Shown one piece after another: positions 37,122-46,879 of a stretch of 64,000 nucleotides of DNA; the stretch's first letter is position 1, and the number at the start of each line of letters is the position of its first letter. This DNA is from Psychrobacter sp. ANT_WB68. Its GTDB lineage: Bacteria > Pseudomonadota > Gammaproteobacteria > Pseudomonadales > Moraxellaceae. The notes under the pieces were generated by a model that was not told the origin of the DNA, searched no databases, and was given only the letters and a program-made list of their open reading frames with translations. A program made the translations under genes and the position numbers. The stretch is taken from assembly GCF_008369115.1 (NCBI RefSeq), contig NZ_VOAZ01000002.1, forward strand, positions 620,001 through 684,000, in the 5' to 3' direction.

Positions 37122-37769
37122 TTAAGGCTCATCGGTGTTTTTATGGGTATCAACATTTTTTTGACTGTCTAGATGATGCTTGATGAGCAAACCGATGACC
37201 ATAACCACCACTATTATAACGATGGCTTTAGAGTAAGGCGCTAACATGCCTGCGACAGCGTCATAGTTTTGACCTAAATAGTAACCGGATAGAGCCAATA
37301 TTGCTGTCCAAATACTAGCCCCTAAAGCCGTCAATGTTAAAAAAGGCAATAGGGGCATTTTATTCATGCCAGCAGGGATTGAAATCAGCGAGCGCACGCC
37401 GGGTACCATACGTCCAAAAAATACTGCCTTCTTGCCATGTTTATCAAACCACGCATTTGCCGCAGTGATGTCAGCAGGCTGCACAAACAGATATTTACCA
37501 TATTTTTTAGTAAATGCAACCAAGCGGGGCTCATCAAATACACGACCCAAGTAGTATAAAGGCAGCGCGCCCAGCACTGCCCCAAGCGTACCCGTTAATA
37601 TCACTAAGATTATGCTCAGATCGCCTTTTGAAGCGGCAAAGCCAGCGGCGGGCATAATAACTTCAGAAGGGATAGGTGGAAAGATATTTTCAGCAAACAT
37701 GGCAAATATAATGCCAAAGTAACCGAATTTTGCCATGATACCGAGCACCCATGCACTCATTTGGTCCAT
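37122..37769 (-). CDS. DedA family membrane protein
   Basis: 215 residues with about five to six hydrophobic segments. FAENIFPPIPSEVIMPAAGFAAS near the start, GAVLGALPLYYLGR, and the signature FFGRMVPGVRSLISIPAGMNKMP are those of DedA proteins (VTT domain), which are linked to membrane lipid homeostasis and proton-coupled lipid flipping. The Glu in the N-terminal block and the Arg residues in GRMVPGVR are the residues considered essential in the family. The short tail is polar (DSQKNVDTHKNTDEP). Likely monocistronic. Confidence 0.93.
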   Translation of the reverse strand: MDQMSAWVLGIMAKFGYFGIIFAMFAENIFPPIPSEVIMPAAGFAASKGDLSIILVILTGTLGAVLGALPLYYLGRVFDEPRLVAFTKKYGKYLFVQPADITAANAWFDKHGKKAVFFGRMVPGVRSLISIPAGMNKMPLLPFLTLTALGASIWTAILALSGYYLGQNYDAVAGMLAPYSKAIVIIVVVMVIGLLIKHHLDSQKNVDTHKNTDEP

Positions 37770-38107
37770 TGTAAAAACTCGCTAAAGGTTAGGATAGAAA
37801 TAGAATAGATGATACGGATATTCACCAAAACTATCTGTACTAATGTAATTGAATAGTGTGTATTAAATATTACTAACAATTTATTGTGCCGTATTTTTTC
37901 AGTATAGGGCGTAATCAGTACAGGCTAAGGGTTTCGTTTGCCTTAATAAATAGTTAATAAAAACAAACAAGAAGCTCCTATTTACTGCTAAGTTTATGGC
38001 ATAAGGTCATCTTAATCGTGCTTATTTTAGACTGTTCATATTGCATAATGGTTTTTTGGCACAAAAAAACCGCATTATAATGTTAAATAGCTATCAAGGA
38101 GAGTAAG
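37770..38107. other. 338-base gap between divergent dedA and a lipoprotein gene
   Basis: No gene. Just before the lipoprotein gene, GGTTTTTT and AAAAAACC (about 38049-38071) can pair, next to a TATAAT-like stretch at 38076-38081. Otherwise nothing notable. Confidence 0.35.
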
Positions 38108-38431
38108 ATGAAAAAGTTAACAGCAAATGTAGGATTAACGAAAGCGCGACAGGTATTATGGATAGCATTGTTCGCCAGTTTCGTCGGCGTCACCGGTTGT
38201 AGTAATGAAAAAGAAGATATGGCAGTAGATTCTGATAAAGGGGCAGTCGTTGAGGAAAGTGAAGGAGGCAGTGAAGTTGTCGAAACTGGCATGACTACAC
38301 AAACAACGGACACGACTACAGATGGAATGGCAGATGCAAATAACGAAGGTGAGCAAAAAGCCGACGACACCGTCACTGTCAATGAAAGCAATCCAAATCT
38401 GGAGCAAACACCAGCAGATGGTGTACAGTAA
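38108..38431 (+). CDS. Small acidic lipoprotein, unknown function
   Basis: 107 residues with a lipobox GVTGC (C31) and a mature part almost wholly of Asp, Glu, Thr, Ser, Gly and Val (EESEGGSEVVETGMTTQTT ...). Low complexity, presumably disordered, attached to a membrane. GGAGAG ribosome site. A stem AGAGCTG / CAGCTCT (about 38496-38520) follows and may end the transcript. No family recognised. Confidence 0.7.
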   Translation: MKKLTANVGLTKARQVLWIALFASFVGVTGCSNEKEDMAVDSDKGAVVEESEGGSEVVETGMTTQTTDTTTDGMADANNEGEQKADDTVTVNESNPNLEQTPADGVQ

Positions 38432-38576
38432 GTATTTAGATAACTTAAGCTTTTAATAGCCAGGTTTTCAATAATAGTAACTTACCAAAATACGAAGAGC
38501 TGCAAGTTATTTACAGCTCTTTGTCATTAAATGCCAGTAAAAATTACATCTGTTTATAGATAGGCATTAACAAAAA

Positions 38577-39278
38577 TTATCGGCTGGTAAAAACAATCGT
38601 TTTAGCGCCATTAACAGTTGGTTGACTAATCGTTACCTTGCTATCTAAAATATCGCCGCGCGCATTGATTTTATAGCATTCTGATGAGGTACCATTAGGA
38701 TCATTATTAAGTAGTAGATTCGCTGAAGTTTCTATACAGAACCACGCGGTATTATTACTGTCTCTTGTTAAAGACCAATCCTGGTTATAGGTGCCTATTT
38801 TTTTACGCATACTTCTATCGGCATAGACGTCTTCAGTAATCAATTTGCTAGAGGAGCCAACCGTTGCCATTTTGGGAATGGTCGTGGTCTGATTTGATAG
38901 CGAATACTTGCCTGAACTATCAGTAAAACCATGAAATACCAAGGGATTAAGCGTAAAGTAGTTAATAGCGACTGATTGATCAGTGATTTGATTGTTCACT
39001 TTGTTAATAGTATTGACTTCAGCGCCTTGTACTTGTTTATTATTAAATACCATGCTGCCTTTGGGTGTCACTTTGATATCTGCAGAGGCCGTTTGATTGC
39101 CTACGGTCGCCACTAAGCTTTGACTGCGAGCTTTGGTGTAGATATTGAGCATGGCCGCTTCAATCGGATATTGAGTGACAATGTTATTTGAATTGCCCGG
39201 CATGGTGCCACCGTTCATACCGCTCGCACAAGCGCTTAATCCTATCGATACAGCGATAATTAATCCTAATTTTTTCAT
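38577..39278 (-). CDS. Lipoprotein of unknown function
   Basis: 233 residues. Signal peptide with lipobox LSACAS (C17), then a Gly/Asn-rich linker. The rest alternates polar and hydrophobic residues in a manner suggesting beta structure. Cysteines in AWFCIET and SECYKIN could pair. AGGGA ribosome site. No known family recognised; convergent with the small acidic lipoprotein gene. Confidence 0.75.
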   Translation of the reverse strand: MKKLGLIIAVSIGLSACASGMNGGTMPGNSNNIVTQYPIEAAMLNIYTKARSQSLVATVGNQTASADIKVTPKGSMVFNNKQVQGAEVNTINKVNNQITDQSVAINYFTLNPLVFHGFTDSSGKYSLSNQTTTIPKMATVGSSSKLITEDVYADRSMRKKIGTYNQDWSLTRDSNNTAWFCIETSANLLLNNDPNGTSSECYKINARGDILDSKVTISQPTVNGAKTIVFTSR

Positions 39279-39575
39279 GGTTTATTCCCTCGATTTATTT
39301 AAATTCAGTTTATTAATAAGTTATAGGCCTATCTACTATAATCGAATTTTTAAGCGATGGCAGCTGCTGTTTATCCTTGCGCCTGCCATCCTTACATCAT
39401 TATAACAACCGATTATTTTATAGAAATTTATTGAATAAATGAGCGATAAAAACTGCTAGCCAATTAAAACATGATAAATAGGTGTTTTTGCTGCTCATAC
39501 TTCTTTAGTCTGTTATCATTTCGTCCTGCAAAAACTCAGTTATTTTTTATAAGCACCAGTCGTTAGGACGTTAAA

Positions 39576-40502
39576 ATGATCGTCAAGCAAAAGCCAAGCG
39601 CTATCAAACTGCTTTTTACCTTGCGTGGTTCTATCCTTCCAAAGGTCTATCCACAAATTTTGCTGATTAGCCTGATTAGTGCCTTCATTACCAATATTCA
39701 GCACGGATTCCCCAGCTCTTTTTCTTCTTATAGCGTCGCGCCCTTTACCTTACTTGGGATTGCGTTATCGTTGTTTTTAGGCTTTCGTAACAATGCCAGC
39801 TATCAGCGTTGGTGGGAAGCTCGGGGGTTGTGGGGTCAATTGGTCTACGATACGCGCAGCTTCACCCGTCAAGTGTTGTCTTATATAGAGGAAAACAGTG
39901 AGGAAGGACGAGACAGTCAGCGACGACTGGTTTATTTGAGCATCGCTTTTACCCATGCATTGCGTCATCGACTGCGAGACAGTTCGCCCTGGCAAGATGT
40001 GGAGCATTTTGTACAGCCCATCCATCATGCCAGCATGAGGCAAACGCAAAATCTGCCAAATTATCTGCTACGACTGTTAGGTAAAGAGCTTGGCTATTGT
40101 CGGCAGCAGCGCTTGACATCAGAGCATATGGTGCAAAACATGGATGAACGCCTGAATTCGATGACGGTGGTTTTGTCTGCCTGCGAGCGTATCCATAGCA
40201 CGCCTTTGCCGTTTGCTTATACGCTATTGGTGCATCGTACGACCTACCTGTATTGTTTCATGCTACCTTTTGGTCTGGTTTCTTCTTTAGGCTGGGTGAC
40301 GCCCTTAATCTGCGGGGTTATTGCTTATACCTTCTTTGGTCTGGACGCGTTAAGTGAAGAGTTGGAGGAGCCTTTTGGGTTGGCTGCCAACCAATTGCCG
40401 CTGACGGCATTATCACGTACTATCGAGATTAATTTACTTGAATCTTTGGGCGAAACTGAGCTGCCACCCAATATCACGGCTGAGAACGGTTACTTGCAAT
40501 AA
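39576..40502 (+). CDS. Bestrophin family chloride/ion channel
   Basis: 308 residues, the size of the bacterial bestrophin (UPF0187/YneE) group. GIALSLFLGFRNNASYQRWWEARGLWGQLVYDTR is the highly conserved N-terminal block; LVHRTTYLYCFMLPFGLV and GLDALSEELEEPFG follow, the latter with the acidic Ca-clasp-like cluster. Members form pentameric anion or cation channels in the inner membrane. AGGACG ribosome site. The next gene starts 42 bases later and may share a transcript. Confidence 0.93.
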   Translation: MIVKQKPSAIKLLFTLRGSILPKVYPQILLISLISAFITNIQHGFPSSFSSYSVAPFTLLGIALSLFLGFRNNASYQRWWEARGLWGQLVYDTRSFTRQVLSYIEENSEEGRDSQRRLVYLSIAFTHALRHRLRDSSPWQDVEHFVQPIHHASMRQTQNLPNYLLRLLGKELGYCRQQRLTSEHMVQNMDERLNSMTVVLSACERIHSTPLPFAYTLLVHRTTYLYCFMLPFGLVSSLGWVTPLICGVIAYTFFGLDALSEELEEPFGLAANQLPLTALSRTIEINLLESLGETELPPNITAENGYLQ

Positions 40503-40544
40503 ATAATTGATCGTGGCTGTATTGAATTGGGAAATACCTATCTT

Positions 40545-41366
40545 ATGCAAACCTCAGTATCTGAAAAAATATTTGCAAATATTCTATTATCCTCACCTAG
40601 TTATGCGGATAATTCGATTAAAATAAGCAAAGAAGCTGCTTCATTTGCAGCCCTGCCACTCAGCATCCAAAACGCCTTGAAGCAAAATAAAAGAATTGTA
40701 TTTATAGCTAATAATCCTTCTATTGGGATTGATATGCTTGAGCATTTATTACGTCCTGATGATGTTTTGGTGTTATTTAACCATTTTATCTACGCTGAAT
40801 TTTTTGCCAACCATCCGTTGGCTAGCACGCTACCTAAATTGTTGTTTTTTCGGCAGATTGGCGATAGTAAACTGCATTTTGGCTTGCCACCTAGAAGTAA
40901 CAACGTATCGGTGATGAAGCGCATGGCAGAAGCGGCGCCATTAGGTATTCTACTGAGTAATCAGCCTTATCAGTTTCCTTTGCCAAGTGAAGACCCAAGC
41001 CCTGATGATGACCCGATTGATGATAATAGAACAATAATTATTTCACCGATTGTACAAGAGCTATTGCAGGATGAGGCGCATCATAGCGTATTATCGGAGC
41101 GCCATCTAGTTGTGGCTGACTATCCTTATTTTACGGATATTCACTCTTCAGCCCCTTCGTCAGGATTTTTGTTGTATCGATTAGTATTAGCGGCTAGAGA
41201 GCATGTGCAGTTGATGCAGAAAGCCGCGCTGCCGCTGCAATTATTAATGATCGGTTTTAATGATAATGATAAAACTGCACATTTTTGGCAAGGGCATAAT
41301 TGGGAATTTGAACGTCGCGAAATGAGTTCGCCACCGCTAGAGGTAGAAATCATACGGCAGTACTAA
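40545..41366 (+). CDS. Unknown protein; N-terminus resembles sialyltransferase-like folds
   Basis: 273 residues from the ATG at 40545 (GGGAA 14 bases upstream; a TTG at 40527 is less likely). The N-terminal part has a beta strand followed by N-x-PS (IVFIANNPSIGIDM) and then RPDDVLVLFNHFIYAEFF. In GT42/GT29-type sialyltransferases a strand, an N-x-PS/S and then an N-x-F are arranged alike. The C-terminal GFNDNDKTAHFWQGHNWEFERRE looks conserved. The resemblance is slight and could be chance. Next to four glycosyltransferase genes on the other strand, which is weak support. Confidence 0.55.
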   Translation: MQTSVSEKIFANILLSSPSYADNSIKISKEAASFAALPLSIQNALKQNKRIVFIANNPSIGIDMLEHLLRPDDVLVLFNHFIYAEFFANHPLASTLPKLLFFRQIGDSKLHFGLPPRSNNVSVMKRMAEAAPLGILLSNQPYQFPLPSEDPSPDDDPIDDNRTIIISPIVQELLQDEAHHSVLSERHLVVADYPYFTDIHSSAPSSGFLLYRLVLAAREHVQLMQKAALPLQLLMIGFNDNDKTAHFWQGHNWEFERREMSSPPLEVEIIRQY

Positions 41367-41385
41367 GTATTGATACGTTTGTTAT

Positions 41386-41416
41386 TTAAGCATTTTCTGT
41401 TGTAATAAATGCTTTC
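41386..41416. terminator. Weak convergent hairpin
   Basis: AAGCATTT (41388-41395) / AAATGCTT (41407-41414), 11-base loop, between the unknown protein gene and the GT gene ending at 41416. A full T-run is lacking. Confidence 0.4.
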
Positions 41417-42423
41417 TAAACATAAGCGGCATTGGGGTAATGAGCCAGCTCTATCTCTTTACTGCTAGGTTTGCGTAACAGCGTAATTGGAGTGGATTGC
41501 TCGTTCGCCCAATCAATCAAACCCATTTCAGAGAACTGCTCAAGCCAGCCCCCCATTGGCCAGCATTGCCATTTTTCATAAAAACGATTGGCATTGATGA
41601 TAATACTTTCTAAATGATTGAGAGGCGGACGATACACAGCGTGCTGTTGATGATAAATGAGGTCGGCAGTAAGATAAAAATCAATATCTAACTGATGGGC
41701 AGTAAAAGCAAAGTCGGTATCTTCAGCCCCATAACCGGTGTATTGCGTATCAAAGCCACCTATCTGCTCAAATTGTTGCCGCTTAATCGCAAAACATAAA
41801 CTCCAAAATGCTCCATAATCATCAGTTTTTTTAATAGCTGTTTGTACTGTCGCAGTAAAAATCGATTGCTTCTCGTCGAAGTTATCACGATAAGGGTTAT
41901 AAACAGACAATTGATTCAGATGAGAAGTAGTCAGCGCGACGCTTTGCAACTCTAAGCTTTCCTCGTCCGACAAAGGTCGCGTCAAATAGCGCGGCTGCCC
42001 CATGAGTAAAGCCTTTGGATGCTGGGCTAATTTTACACTCAATTGCTCAATAAAGGTCGGTGCTACGATACAATCAACGTCCAAAAATATAAGCGTATCA
42101 TGGGTGGCATGCGCGGCGCCACTATTGCGATTATGACCAATATCAAATTCCGTTTTGATTGATTTATCTAACGTTTGATGGTCTGCTGCATCTACTAAAT
42201 CTGCGGTGGTGGGAATCTTGACAATATTTAAAGAGAACTCAGCCAGACGTTTAGGGTCAGTATCCTCATTGACAATAATAACTTCATCGGGCTTAACGCT
42301 ACCATTCGCAAGACTACTCAAGAGATTATACAGGTGACGGTTACGGCCGTAACAAGTCGTAATAACCGTTACCGGTGCGTGCTCATGAACAGCATTAGGA
42401 TTGGTGATGGGTTTTTCGGTCAT
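41416..42423 (-). CDS. Glycosyltransferase, GT-A fold with galactosyltransferase-like C-terminus
   Basis: 335 residues. The opening VTVITTCYGRNRHLYNLLSSL and DEVIIVNEDTD are those of GT2-type enzymes; FLDVDCIV holds the DxD that binds the metal and sugar nucleotide. The later GGFDTQYTGYGAEDTDFAFTAHQL is the GT7/GalNAc-transferase C-terminal motif. No membrane helices, so it is cytosolic. GAGAGG ribosome site. Last gene of the four-gene glycosyltransferase run. Confidence 0.87.
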   Translation of the reverse strand: MTEKPITNPNAVHEHAPVTVITTCYGRNRHLYNLLSSLANGSVKPDEVIIVNEDTDPKRLAEFSLNIVKIPTTADLVDAADHQTLDKSIKTEFDIGHNRNSGAAHATHDTLIFLDVDCIVAPTFIEQLSVKLAQHPKALLMGQPRYLTRPLSDEESLELQSVALTTSHLNQLSVYNPYRDNFDEKQSIFTATVQTAIKKTDDYGAFWSLCFAIKRQQFEQIGGFDTQYTGYGAEDTDFAFTAHQLDIDFYLTADLIYHQQHAVYRPPLNHLESIIINANRFYEKWQCWPMGGWLEQFSEMGLIDWANEQSTPITLLRKPSSKEIELAHYPNAAYV

Positions 42424-42494
42424 TGCTTGTCAGTGCCTCTCTTGTTAATTTAGCTTTTATATTTTTCCTACGAAGTTATTGATAATTATTGCAT

Positions 42495-43724
42495 TTAGCG
42501 TTCAGGCTTTAATTCAAGCTGCAGTAACAACCATTGTTCAAACCAGGCTTTGGTGGTTGGATATTGAGTCGTACTATGCATAAACGCTTGGCCAGCAGAC
42601 GTAAATTCTTGATTAAGACCTACCTTATAAGAACTTGATATGAAAATGGAGTGTGCGGATTGATTAACAGATAAACCATTAAGCTTAGTGTCGTCTTGTC
42701 CGTTTATCATGTGCTTAAATTGCTCCCAACTTAATGCACGTCCTTGGGCTATTAAAGCCTCTGCCATTACTTCTTGCTCTTGGTGTGGACGATCGTCAGG
42801 TAGGACGACCAGCGGCGTCGCATAATCATAGGCTTGGGCAATGGCGTTTAGACCACATGCCATCAGTAGATAATCGCTATGCTCGATAAATGGTGTGACG
42901 TCGCTTACTTGAGTCGCGATATCAACATAATGCCGGTTATGATAGTAGATAGGACCGAGCGATATGATAAAGGCCGTGGATAATAGGCGGCGCAGCTCAG
43001 GCAGCTTTGCATCAATGGCCTTATGACCACCGTAACCTTTGATAACGGTAATAATAGAAGAGAGATTTTGGTTTTTATCTTTATCCTCTAACATCAAAGA
43101 AAGAACTTTTCTGTTGGCTGTCATCTGCATCAATGCTTTTATAAAATCATAGTAAGTTTGCGATTTTCGTTGTTCAGTATTAATAAAATCAAGATAGAGC
43201 GTTTTTTTAGCTACCCAATCAGGTGTCATCGCGGATTCTAATAGGCGAGGATAAGGGGCGAGTAAAGCAAGCGCACCAGCAAAGGCGTTCAGATGTGGGA
43301 TATCATCGCGAACACCCGGAAGCCTAATATAAAGGTATGGAATGCTCGCGGCTCGGCATAGCATGGCGACTTCAACGCTGACATCAATAATCATCAAATC
43401 AATGCAGCGCTGATAAATCGTATCTAGTATTTTATGGCTTCGCTTTTGAATATCGCTATTACCGACTGGCGAATAATGTAGGCTGGCTGGTTGCCAATAT
43501 TCTCCTGCGCGCCCCGCAAGCACATCATCTACATGCTCATTCTCTGCAACTAACCGTATAACTTGTTCTTCGTTTATAGAAGTAAACGTATAAGTATCTG
43601 GGCTTAGACTAGTAAATACCGTTAGATGTTTTCTTACCTCAATGGTTAGTAGGGCGGCTAGTTTATCAACTTGGCGGCAATGCCCTGAACCGTGATGATG
43701 CGCATAATAACCTAGTCGCATCAC
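42495..43724 (-). CDS. Glycosyltransferase, MurG/GT28-like (GT-B)
   Basis: 409 residues. The N-terminal MRLGYYAHHHGSGHCRQVDKLAALL carries the GSGH loop typical of GT-B enzymes such as MurG and diacylglycerol glycosyltransferases. The C-terminal YLLMACGLNAIAQAYDYATPLVVLP resembles the sugar-nucleotide site, where a conserved Glu/Gln and Gly are found in the family, and HQEQEVMAEALIAQGRAL follows. The acceptor and donor are unknown. Start overlaps the preceding GT4 gene by 4 bases. Confidence 0.8.
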   Translation of the reverse strand: MMRLGYYAHHHGSGHCRQVDKLAALLTIEVRKHLTVFTSLSPDTYTFTSINEEQVIRLVAENEHVDDVLAGRAGEYWQPASLHYSPVGNSDIQKRSHKILDTIYQRCIDLMIIDVSVEVAMLCRAASIPYLYIRLPGVRDDIPHLNAFAGALALLAPYPRLLESAMTPDWVAKKTLYLDFINTEQRKSQTYYDFIKALMQMTANRKVLSLMLEDKDKNQNLSSIITVIKGYGGHKAIDAKLPELRRLLSTAFIISLGPIYYHNRHYVDIATQVSDVTPFIEHSDYLLMACGLNAIAQAYDYATPLVVLPDDRPHQEQEVMAEALIAQGRALSWEQFKHMINGQDDTKLNGLSVNQSAHSIFISSSYKVGLNQEFTSAGQAFMHSTTQYPTTKAWFEQWLLLQLELKPER

Positions 43725-45142
43725 CCTTGTTCTCCAAGATTTATAGTGACAGCCTTATTGTTTAAAGTACTGTTTGAGCCACTATCTAAACTATTATTTA
43801 AGCCTCTAACTGAAGCAATGGATGGTTTTGACTTATCATTATTTAAGTTAAAGGAATTCATTGCTAGGTGCCCATCTTTTTGATTGTCGAAAGACTTTTC
43901 CTGATGGTTTGCTGCTACCGCGGTTTTATAGAGTACCATTTTATAAAGTGCAAGATAGCCTTCTACCATTGCAGCTACTGAACAAAAATTTAAGGCGCGT
44001 TCTCGGCATGCCTGACGTGAGATATTTTTAATATTAGCAAAGCCTTTTATAAAGGCGTCTTTATCTTCTTTAGCAACGATAATACCAGTGCTTGGCGTGA
44101 CGATTTCAGCGCTAGCGCCAACATCAAAGCCAATAACTGGAGTGCCACAAGCCAAGCTTTCAGCCAGTGTTAAACCATAAGGTTCATCCCACGTGCTCGT
44201 AAATAGCATAGCAGTAGCTTTACATAGGTAACGATTCACCTCGTCCTTGGTAACATGACCAACATAATCAAACAATTTTTGCGCGCCATTCTCATTGTCT
44301 TTAGCTAATAGCGGCGCCACTTGCTCATCGAAATACGCTTCATTGCTTTTAGGTCCGGCGATAATGAGTTTTTTCCCAGCTTCCATACAGTACTGCATGG
44401 CTAAATGAGTACCTTTCTCAGGACAAATACGTCCGTACCAAAAATAGACCTCCCCATGCTCACAGGTAAGATTATCCGTACAGTCAGTATTGGCGTCAAA
44501 GGATTCTACATCAATGCCGTTATAAACCACTTGTGAAGGCACGAACTCAGAGAATAGCTGCTGTTGGTGTTTACTAATAGCCGTAAATTGAGTTTGCGTA
44601 CCGTGACGTAAGGTTAGCAGTGCCAAACGTAATTGCGGAAAAATGGGTGTATGAAAGGTGGTGAAAAACCGAGCGCCAAAAGCTTGACCTGTCATCATGG
44701 GAATATGATGCAAACTATGATTATGCACAATATCAATCTCGCCCCGTTCGTCGCGCTCTATGATATCGCGCATCGCGTCTTGATAAACCAAATACTGATA
44801 CATCTCCTCGCGGCTCATGCCAACAGATACATGCTCATTAATATAAACCGTGGCGTCAAACTCCTCTCGTGTCAGCAGCGGAACTAAAGTAGCGTGGATG
44901 CAGCTGTCCGTGTGAGCATAAAGTAGTACCTCATGACCTTGAGCGAAAAGCTCGTCGCATATAAGCTGGGTAATCATCTCAAGCCCGCCTGCGTAGGGCT
45001 GCGCAATAGGGTATAAACAGTGAGCAAGAATTGCTATCCGTAATGGCCTATCAGATGTTTCGATAGATGGTTTATGACTGGGATTTATAGTGTCTGTCAA
45101 TTCAACAGAGTTTGCATAAGATATAGAGCCAGAAAAAGACAT
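43721..45142 (-). CDS. Glycosyltransferase family 4
   Basis: 473 residues. N-terminal AQPYAGGLEMITQLICDELFAQGHEVLLYAH, the acceptor half of a GT-B retaining enzyme; VYFWYGRICPEKGTHLAM starts the donor half; TSTWDEPYGLTLAESLACGTPVIGFDVGASAEIV has the Ex7E pair that holds the nucleotide sugar. A polar tail of about 70 residues (Ser/Asn/Lys) is not part of the domain. AGG ribosome site. Second gene of the run after the membrane GT2. Confidence 0.92.
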   Translation of the reverse strand: MSFSGSISYANSVELTDTINPSHKPSIETSDRPLRIAILAHCLYPIAQPYAGGLEMITQLICDELFAQGHEVLLYAHTDSCIHATLVPLLTREEFDATVYINEHVSVGMSREEMYQYLVYQDAMRDIIERDERGEIDIVHNHSLHHIPMMTGQAFGARFFTTFHTPIFPQLRLALLTLRHGTQTQFTAISKHQQQLFSEFVPSQVVYNGIDVESFDANTDCTDNLTCEHGEVYFWYGRICPEKGTHLAMQYCMEAGKKLIIAGPKSNEAYFDEQVAPLLAKDNENGAQKLFDYVGHVTKDEVNRYLCKATAMLFTSTWDEPYGLTLAESLACGTPVIGFDVGASAEIVTPSTGIIVAKEDKDAFIKGFANIKNISRQACRERALNFCSVAAMVEGYLALYKMVLYKTAVAANHQEKSFDNQKDGHLAMNSFNLNNDKSKPSIASVRGLNNSLDSGSNSTLNNKAVTINLGEQG

Positions 45143-45250
45143 AGAAACCTCAAAGTAAAACTGACGATCGTTCTAAATTAATAATAAATATAAATGAGCC
45201 AAACCGCTTCAAAGTGTGAGATTTTTCAGCATAAAGTACGCTAAGAGCTC

Positions 45251-46879
45251 TTAAGAATTAATAGTTTTTTTATCTTCAAACACGGTATCGATTTTAAGCT
45301 CAGAAGGCATAAGCGATTTGGTTTGCTTACGACCTGTTGCGACCGCAGGCTTGGACTTAATACTAATAGTGGTCGGTCTTTGCTCTGGCACAGTAAAGTT
45401 ATCAAATGCTACTTTTGCCGCGCTAATTTTTAATATACAGATAGCTACAGCACAGACGGATAGTATAGGCGAATAGAAGGGCGAGAACGGCGCTACGATA
45501 AGAGCTGTTATGATATTGAGCACCAAAAGAAGCTTGGGTAATGCCACCAAATTTGCTTGTCTCAATGAACGGCGGCTACGAATATAAGCCTGTTTTGGCG
45601 TACATATAAACGGCTTTTCACTGCCCCACAAAACCGGCAACCAAGATAATGCCCCAAGTTCCCAAAAGTTCAAATGCATCAACCATGCTCTCAAGCTTTT
45701 CTTTATACTTGGCCGATAGTCCTCATTGATTTGTTTATTTAGCGGTGCACGATCATGGAAATATGCCCATAAACGTCTCAGTAGAAAAAAGGTATAGCTG
45801 GCATAGACTAGATACAAAGGCGTAAGCAGGGATAAATCAGCAATACGGTCAAAAATTTGAATATTAAAAATTGCACTGCCGATAATTAAGACGGAAGCAA
45901 TGTGTAGCAAGATAAATAAACCGGTTAAGTTCATCCACGCGCTAAGCTGAGAGAGATGCGAGCGCGTATAGGCTAAGCATTTAATGATACTTTTTTCTGG
46001 AGATTGTTGGCGCTTAAGGAGAAGTGCTGACGATAAATAGTTGTTTAATACTTGCATATTGCCGTAAATCCAGCGCCGGCGTTGGCACATCAAGTCATCC
46101 AAGGTATTAGGCAATAAGCCCGTCGCAATAACTTCTGGTATGAACTTACTAAGAAAACCTTTTTGATGCATCAACACGCCCATTTGCGCATCTTCGGTAA
46201 TGGAAGCCCCTGACCAGCCGCCCAAACTTAAAAGATTGGCACGGCGAATCACGGCATAAGTACCTGTCGATAATGCTCGCTCACGATTGAAAGGACGATA
46301 CAGATGGTGATTAAAATAATGGTTAAGCTCGCTATGAGCATTCACTTGACCAGCGTTACGGTAAAACTGTGGGAACTGCAGAAGGGTATGGTTAGGATAG
46401 CATTTGATAGCATTGGCAATAGAGGTTCTTGCATGCGGAAGTGCTTGATAGTCACTGTCCACCACCACAAGATGTGTACAGTTTGGGTTCATAAGTCCCA
46501 AGGCCAAGTTTAATGCACCCGCTTTAAAGCCTACTACGTCGTCAATATGATAAAAATGTACATTAAGCGCTGGGTCTGAACTTGCGCAAAACGCTGCCAA
46601 TGGCTCATATAATGAAGTTTCAGTATTATTATTATCAATAATCAGTATTTCATCATTAGCATCTTTTACCGCCAGCAAAGATTGTATGGTAGCAATAACC
46701 AGTTCAGGAGGTTCAGCGCGCGTCATTAACTGAAAGCTTAAAGTAGCATTTGCGCTGGCATGTGTAGCTTTGTATGAAAGCCTGTCATCCGAAGAATCGT
46801 TTTGCAGATACGGCTTTTTATGAGAAGCCGCGATAGCGTCTAGTATCGTTTTATAAACCACTCCATTATTGACCGCCAT
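45251..46879 (-). CDS. Membrane glycosyltransferase family 2 (cellulose synthase-like)
   Basis: 542 residues. Catalytic core about 45-280: EILIIDNN, VVVDSDYQ (DxD), SITEDAQMG (TED) and QRRRWIYG, the D,D,D,QxxRW set of processive GT2 enzymes. Four to five membrane helices follow (about 320-345, 360-385, 455-485). The protein probably extends or exports a sugar chain at the inner membrane. AAGGG ribosome site. First gene of the minus-strand run of four glycosyltransferases; 108 bases to the GT4 gene. Confidence 0.9.
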   Translation of the reverse strand: MAVNNGVVYKTILDAIAASHKKPYLQNDSSDDRLSYKATHASANATLSFQLMTRAEPPELVIATIQSLLAVKDANDEILIIDNNNTETSLYEPLAAFCASSDPALNVHFYHIDDVVGFKAGALNLALGLMNPNCTHLVVVDSDYQALPHARTSIANAIKCYPNHTLLQFPQFYRNAGQVNAHSELNHYFNHHLYRPFNRERALSTGTYAVIRRANLLSLGGWSGASITEDAQMGVLMHQKGFLSKFIPEVIATGLLPNTLDDLMCQRRRWIYGNMQVLNNYLSSALLLKRQQSPEKSIIKCLAYTRSHLSQLSAWMNLTGLFILLHIASVLIIGSAIFNIQIFDRIADLSLLTPLYLVYASYTFFLLRRLWAYFHDRAPLNKQINEDYRPSIKKSLRAWLMHLNFWELGALSWLPVLWGSEKPFICTPKQAYIRSRRSLRQANLVALPKLLLVLNIITALIVAPFSPFYSPILSVCAVAICILKISAAKVAFDNFTVPEQRPTTISIKSKPAVATGRKQTKSLMPSELKIDTVFEDKKTINS

